Source: Aulostomus chinensis
Lineage: Eukaryota > Chordata > Actinopteri > Syngnathiformes > Aulostomidae
Assembly (NCBI GenBank): GCA_037954235.1
Contig: JBBMOA010000012.1
Span: forward strand, 8,536,644-8,600,643
Direction of reading: 5' to 3'
Length of the DNA: 64,000 nt
Made by a program: the position numbers and the translations under genes. Under the pieces are notes generated by a model. That model worked only from the letters and a program-made list of their open reading frames with translations. It did not search any database and was not told the origin of the DNA. This document shows, piece after piece, positions 63,015-64,000 of this stretch. Each line of letters starts with the position of its first letter. The first letter of the stretch is position 1.

Positions 63015-63688
63015 CTACACCACAGTGTTCCTCTGTCTGTACGGAGGGGGCGGCAACACATTGCCAGCTTTCATAGCAGCCTCTGACAAGTATTCCTGGT
63101 TTTCGGCCACAGCAGGGCGAATGCGTCCATTCTGTCGGTAAAAGAAGCGCGTGCTGCAGTCCTGCAGGTACTCTGGGTTGTGCAGAGATGTTTTTGGAGG
63201 GAGACTGTGCTGCCAGTATTCAGGATTGTCAAAAGTGGCTTTCTTGCCTTTCTTATCAAACATGATGGTGCTGCTGGTAATGCCTGAGTGCAGAGCATGC
63301 CCCGAATGCCCTGGATGCAATGTGTGTGATGGATATGATGAGTGGGGGAGGAGGCCTGGGGGCATCACATATCCAGAGGAGGAGATGACAGTGTGGCTTG
63401 ACGTTGATGGGTTGACTGTCTGCGATACTGTTTGGGCAGCAGAGGTCCCAGGGCCAGAGAAGGACACCACATCAGCCAGTCCGTTCTTGTCCCCAGGGTT
63501 CAGAAAGGTATTCAGGTAAAGTGGCTCGTTGATATACTCATCGTTTCTGTGAGTGGACTGGCTCTTGGGGGCAGAAGCAGCTCCAGGCATGTGCAGGGTG
63601 TGGCAACCTGCTCCATCAATCACGGCATGAGCTTCACCGTTCCTACGGCGTGTAATGAAGGGGTTTTCCTCTACAGGGTTGAGATAGT
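63015..63688 (-). CDS. erbb4: erbb4 last coding exon: ErbB4 C-terminal tail and stop codon
   Basis: The exon (674 bases) supplies two bases of a split Asp codon, 223 residues and a TAG stop at 63015-63017. It encodes the end of the cytoplasmic tail of the neuregulin receptor ErbB4, a plasma-membrane tyrosine kinase that docks SH2/PTB proteins. It begins Y-L-N-P-V-E-E-N-P-F. In order follow D-E-Y-I-N-E-P-L-Y-L-N-T-F (about 63504-63542), a Ser/His/Pro-rich stretch (63261-63464), F-D-N-P-E-Y-W (near 63233), H-N-P-E-Y-L-Q, F-Y-R-Q-N-G-R-I-R-P, E-N-Q-E-Y-L-S-E, and finally PPPPYRQRNTVV. In mammalian ErbB4 the PPPPY binds WW domains (YAP, Nedd4-type ligases) and the T-V-V end binds PDZ proteins. 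Compared with human ERBB4 as I recall it, the Ser/His/Pro stretch is an insertion and the tyrosine of the NPEYHN site is missing (G-A-G-C-H instead). The homology is unmistakable at the last 100 residues. Confidence 0.95.
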
Positions 63689-63939
63689 CTGAAAAAAGAC
63701 AATGTTAAGATGTGTTCAGATCTTTTTGCCGTATAAGCCATTCACCTGATACTACTATAGCTGCTGCCAATACAATATCATAAAGGCCTTATACACATGG
63801 AGCATGCAGCCAAAGATTATTTGGGTTTGCATATAGTAAATTAAAATGTAAAATACAAATGAAGAAAGATTAATGTAATTCCCCCCAGAAGAACATTTAC
63901 CAACTATATAAACAGATACAGTCATTCTCAAAAAGTAAC
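63689..63939 (-). other. erbb4: last intron of erbb4
   Basis: This 251-bp intron lies between the two erbb4 coding exons. On the minus strand it begins GTTACT and ends with a T-rich tract followed by CAG (TTTTTTCAG). It interrupts the codon after its first base (phase 1), and joining the exons keeps the ErbB4 reading frame intact. Open frames crossing it are chance read-through. Confidence 0.88.
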
Positions 63940-64000
63940 CTGAGTTGTTTTTGTCTCTCATGGCAGTAACATAGGCATCCTGGTCCTTCTCGCCTTTTGC
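63940..64000 (-). CDS. erbb4: erbb4 penultimate coding exon, 3' part (runs out of the window)
   Basis: On the minus strand the last 61 bases encode 20 residues (A-K-G-E-K-D-Q-D-A-Y-V-T-A-M-R-D-K-N-N-S) and then the first base (G) of a split codon. The exon ends CTCAG followed by the donor GTTACT. The A-Y-V-T-A-M-R-D-K core corresponds to the G-Y-M-T-P-M-R-D-K segment of the human ERBB4 cytoplasmic tail, just before Y-L-N-P-V-E-E. The split codon joins to the next exon as G|AC (Asp), which preserves the family order D-Y-L-N-P-V-E-E. The exon start lies beyond position 64000. This part of the receptor is intracellular, C-terminal to the kinase domain, and carries autophosphorylation sites. Teleosts can have erbb4a and erbb4b; I cannot tell which this is. 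Confidence 0.9.

Noticed and set aside
63151..63519. 122-codon plus-strand frame across the erbb4 last exon
   Set aside because: It is the antisense shadow of the true ErbB4 tail coding sequence.
63755..63961. Minus-strand frame starting M-R-D-K-N-N-S
   Set aside because: Its first residues are the erbb4 penultimate exon, and the rest reads through the GT donor into the intron.

Overview
This 64 kb window is vertebrate, and almost certainly teleost fish, genomic DNA. The evidence is the single recognisable gene, whose coding tail is interrupted by a spliceosomal intron, together with long (CA)n/(GT)n tracts and several dispersed repeats of kinds common in ray-finned fishes. These include a tRNA-derived SINE, a Tc1-like transposon remnant, a LINE reverse-transcriptase remnant and MITE-like elements. 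There are no bacterial-style operons, no CRISPR array, no rRNA and no convincing tRNA gene.

Layout. The right edge (63015-64000, minus strand) carries the last coding exon of erbb4 (receptor tyrosine kinase ErbB4/HER4), a 251-bp intron, and the end of the preceding exon, which runs out of the window. The exons encode the extreme C-terminal cytoplasmic tail: tyrosine docking sites, a PPPPY WW-binding motif and a terminal T-V-V PDZ ligand. Everything left of 63015 lies downstream of this gene. Roughly 56.6-63.0 kb may be a long erbb4 3' UTR. This is inferred from candidate poly(A) signals and the length known for the mammalian transcript; it is not shown by the sequence.

The remaining 56 kb reads as a gene desert. 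No open reading frame there looks like a conserved gene, and the longest frames (about 120-142 codons) are unrecognised or lie in repeats. The desert holds: a short perfect palindrome at the left edge; a 0.47-kb MITE-like element (9.5-10.0 kb); a rearranged inverted repeat (10.7-11.1 kb); a decayed Tc1-like element (19.8-20.4 kb); a complete SINE with 12-bp target-site duplications (22.35-22.73 kb); a tRNA-like element remnant (32.2 kb); a LINE reverse-transcriptase fragment (37.3-37.8 kb); two minisatellites (43.3-43.8 and 48.6-49.05 kb); a repeat framed by two GT tracts (45.7-45.9 kb); three possibly related interspersed copies (51.2, 54.9 and 56.2 kb); and many microsatellites.

No new multi-gene system is visible. 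The points most worth a second look are the Ser/His/Pro-rich insertion and loss of an NPEY-type tyrosine in the ErbB4 tail, a strong G-quadruplex motif created inside a truncated SINE within the possible erbb4 3' UTR, and the decayed transposon assignments. All family assignments rest on reading the sequence and on recall; no database search was possible.
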